Shown here in pieces: positions 5,770 to 6,598 of a stretch of 6,598 nucleotides of DNA. Origin of the DNA: Candidatus Hodarchaeota archaeon (lineage in GTDB: Archaea; Asgardarchaeota; Heimdallarchaeia; Hodarchaeales; Hodarchaeaceae); assembly GCA_030589605.1 (NCBI GenBank), contig JAUUVJ010000238.1, positions 1-6,598 of the forward strand, in the 5' to 3' direction. The position numbers were made by a program, and so were the translations under genes. The notes beneath the pieces were generated by a model. That model was not told where the DNA came from, ran no database searches, and saw only the letters and a list, made by a program, of their open reading frames with translations. Position 1 is the stretch's first letter. Each line of letters begins with the position of its first letter.

Positions 5770-5822
5770 CAAGGTTTACTTCTCCATCTTGTTTTCGGAA
5801 TATATTTCATTGTATTTCACAA
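5751..5822. repeat. Separated 9-bp inverted repeat
   Basis: TTGTGAAAT (5751-5759) and ATTTCACAA (5814-5822) are perfect complements 54 bases apart. The left arm is in the -35/-10 spacer of the promoter at 5741 and the right arm is about 40 bases past its predicted start. They could be paired binding sites, or the ends of a region that folds in RNA. Confidence 0.35.
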
Positions 5823-5876
5823 TATAGCACTCTTTTTTTTCCTTGTCTTTTTACAAGAATATAACAAAATTAACAG

Positions 5877-6353
5877 TTAATATGATCGGATTTCGTAGAT
5901 ATTTGCCACGGCAACGATCCCTTTATTATCATGAACGGGACCGAGACTGCGCTGGTATTCCACCCCTTCAAAATGATCCAAGCGTTGCCAGTGTTCAGGG
6001 AGGTGATCTGACACGAACAAGTGCACGTTCACCTTTTGCCCACTAGGTTGCAAGACGATTCCTGGAAAACCAATATCAGATCCCCAACCGCTTTCATAGA
6101 GTTTACCGTGAACATGTCCTTCTAACCACTGACCTGAAATATCCTCGATCACTGCATAGTTGGATTTTCCGGGTGCGAGGGAACCGTAAATTGCAAAGTG
6201 ATGAGAACTATTGAAGAGAGTTTCAATAATTTCTTCTGCAATTAAATGGCAGTCTTTCCAGCGATCGTCCGAGGATGAATGACGGATTATATTGATACGG
6301 GACAGGATCTTTTCTAATCCTTCTTGTCTCAGTAAATGACTCATAAAAACCAT
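5877..6353 (-). CDS. Gamma-glutamylcyclotransferase-like (AIG2/GGCT fold) protein
   Basis: The gene reads leftward, 158 residues from ATG 6353. The conserved part starts with FAIYGSLAPG (53-62), the substrate-loop motif of the GGCT/AIG2 fold, followed by WLEGHVHGKLYESGWG and then LDHFEGVEYQR, in which E129 is the expected catalytic Glu. Known: family enzymes release 5-oxoproline from gamma-glutamyl amines or peptides, but many bacterial members have unknown substrates. About 50 residues precede the domain and look helical and soluble; I do not recognise them. ATG 6344 (Met4) is an alternative start and fits GAGAAG (about nine bases upstream) better. Its GC content is clearly higher than the central block, so it is probably host backbone rather than cargo, and it converges with the nuclease gene. 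A 13-bp palindrome, ATTAAC-A-GTTAAT (5869-5881), overlaps its stop codon. Confidence 0.85.
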   Translation of the reverse strand: MVFMSHLLRQEGLEKILSRINIIRHSSSDDRWKDCHLIAEEIIETLFNSSHHFAIYGSLAPGKSNYAVIEDISGQWLEGHVHGKLYESGWGSDIGFPGIVLQPSGQKVNVHLFVSDHLPEHWQRLDHFEGVEYQRSLGPVHDNKGIVAVANIYEIRSY

Positions 6354-6367
6354 CTTCTCTGTCAGTA

Positions 6368-6493
6368 TTAGCCGCTTTTCCGCTTCTTTGCTTTTCCTGA
6401 TTCTATATATTCTGTATTATTAGTTTTCGAAAATTCAAACACTTCTTGATTTAACTGAAGCCGTTTTAGAAAGAGATTATCCTGGAAATCAGC
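6368..6493 (-). pseudogene. Possible C-terminal remnant of a gene upstream of the GGCT-like gene
   Basis: On the minus strand, 41 codons are open up to a TAA at 6370-6368, which leaves 14 bases before the start of the GGCT-like gene. The reading includes DNLFLKRLQLNQEVFEFSK and a Lys-rich end (KAKKRKSG). A stop lies directly upstream and there is no ATG, GTG or TTG start with an SD, so an intact gene is unlikely. The complementary frame (6424-6501, plus strand) also looks protein-like, so the strand is not settled. No family is recognised. Confidence 0.22.
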
Positions 6494-6598
6494 TTAGTTA
6501 AGACAGAAATATAAGATTAGATCTGCGTATTGAGAATTTTATAAAGTTAAATTCGATTAAGCTTCATTCCAATTCAATTAGGATGGAATTAATGAAAC

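Noticed and set aside
5616..5810. 64-codon minus-strand frame in the spacer
   Set aside because: No SD, composition unlike a protein, and it overlaps a well-formed promoter and dyad sites on the plus strand.
5845..5864. CTTGT/ACAAG hairpin near T8 as a terminator for the GGCT-like gene
   Set aside because: On the minus strand the hairpin is followed by A residues, not T, and on the plus strand no T-run follows, so it does not fit an intrinsic terminator in either direction.
5843..6046. 67-codon plus-strand frame opposite the GGCT-like gene
   Set aside because: Antisense to the conserved LDHFEG region; no SD.
1..6598. CRISPR array, tRNA, rRNA or insertion sequence
   Set aside because: I saw no regularly spaced repeats, no tRNA-like cloverleaf with CCA end, no rRNA segments and no transposase motifs on either strand.

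Overview
The window looks like a chromosomal accessory region from a low-GC Gram-positive bacterium (Bacillota). The basis is AT-rich DNA, a perfect AGGAGG ribosome-binding site, TTG start codons and long A/T-only spacers. I cannot name the genus. Hand counts of single 60-base lines suggest a composition break: about 40% GC in the left gene, about 28% in the central NTPase gene and about 48% in the right-hand gene. This fits an AT-rich cargo block (roughly 900-5600) set between more ordinary DNA.

Layout. (1) 2-745: the 3' part of a gene for a Cys-rich zinc-finger plus Mrr-like PD-(D/E)XK nuclease, open to the left edge. (2) 746-1150: gene-free DNA with a possible out-of-frame tail, two stem-loops and a promoter-like element. 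(3) 1151-3915: a two-gene unit encoding a very basic 188-residue protein of unknown function and a 712-residue KAP-family P-loop NTPase with an excellent SD. It is followed by a weak terminator. (4) 4086-4214: a 42-residue protein made almost entirely of two DnaJ-type CxxCxGxG motifs. (5) 4215-4669: a structured spacer with an AT hairpin, repeated TAGGCAT motifs and a TTGACA promoter overlapped by a perfect dyad. (6) 4670-5597: a HARE-HTH plus PD-(D/E)XK nuclease gene split by one extra T in a run of seven. (7) 5598-5876: a strong promoter and repeated TATTACA sites that lead into no visible gene. (8) 5877-6353, minus strand: a gamma-glutamylcyclotransferase-like protein, with a possible gene remnant upstream of it.

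Reading as a whole: two different PD-(D/E)XK nucleases, one with an HTH of a class linked to modified DNA, flank a KAP NTPase and small unknown proteins. That is the profile of a genome-defence island. The most likely undescribed system is the 1151-3915 pair. KAP NTPases occur in known phage-exclusion and defence contexts (PifA, QatA), but the partner here is not a QatB, QatC or QatD type that I recognise. A defence role is inference; no experiment or database search supports it here.
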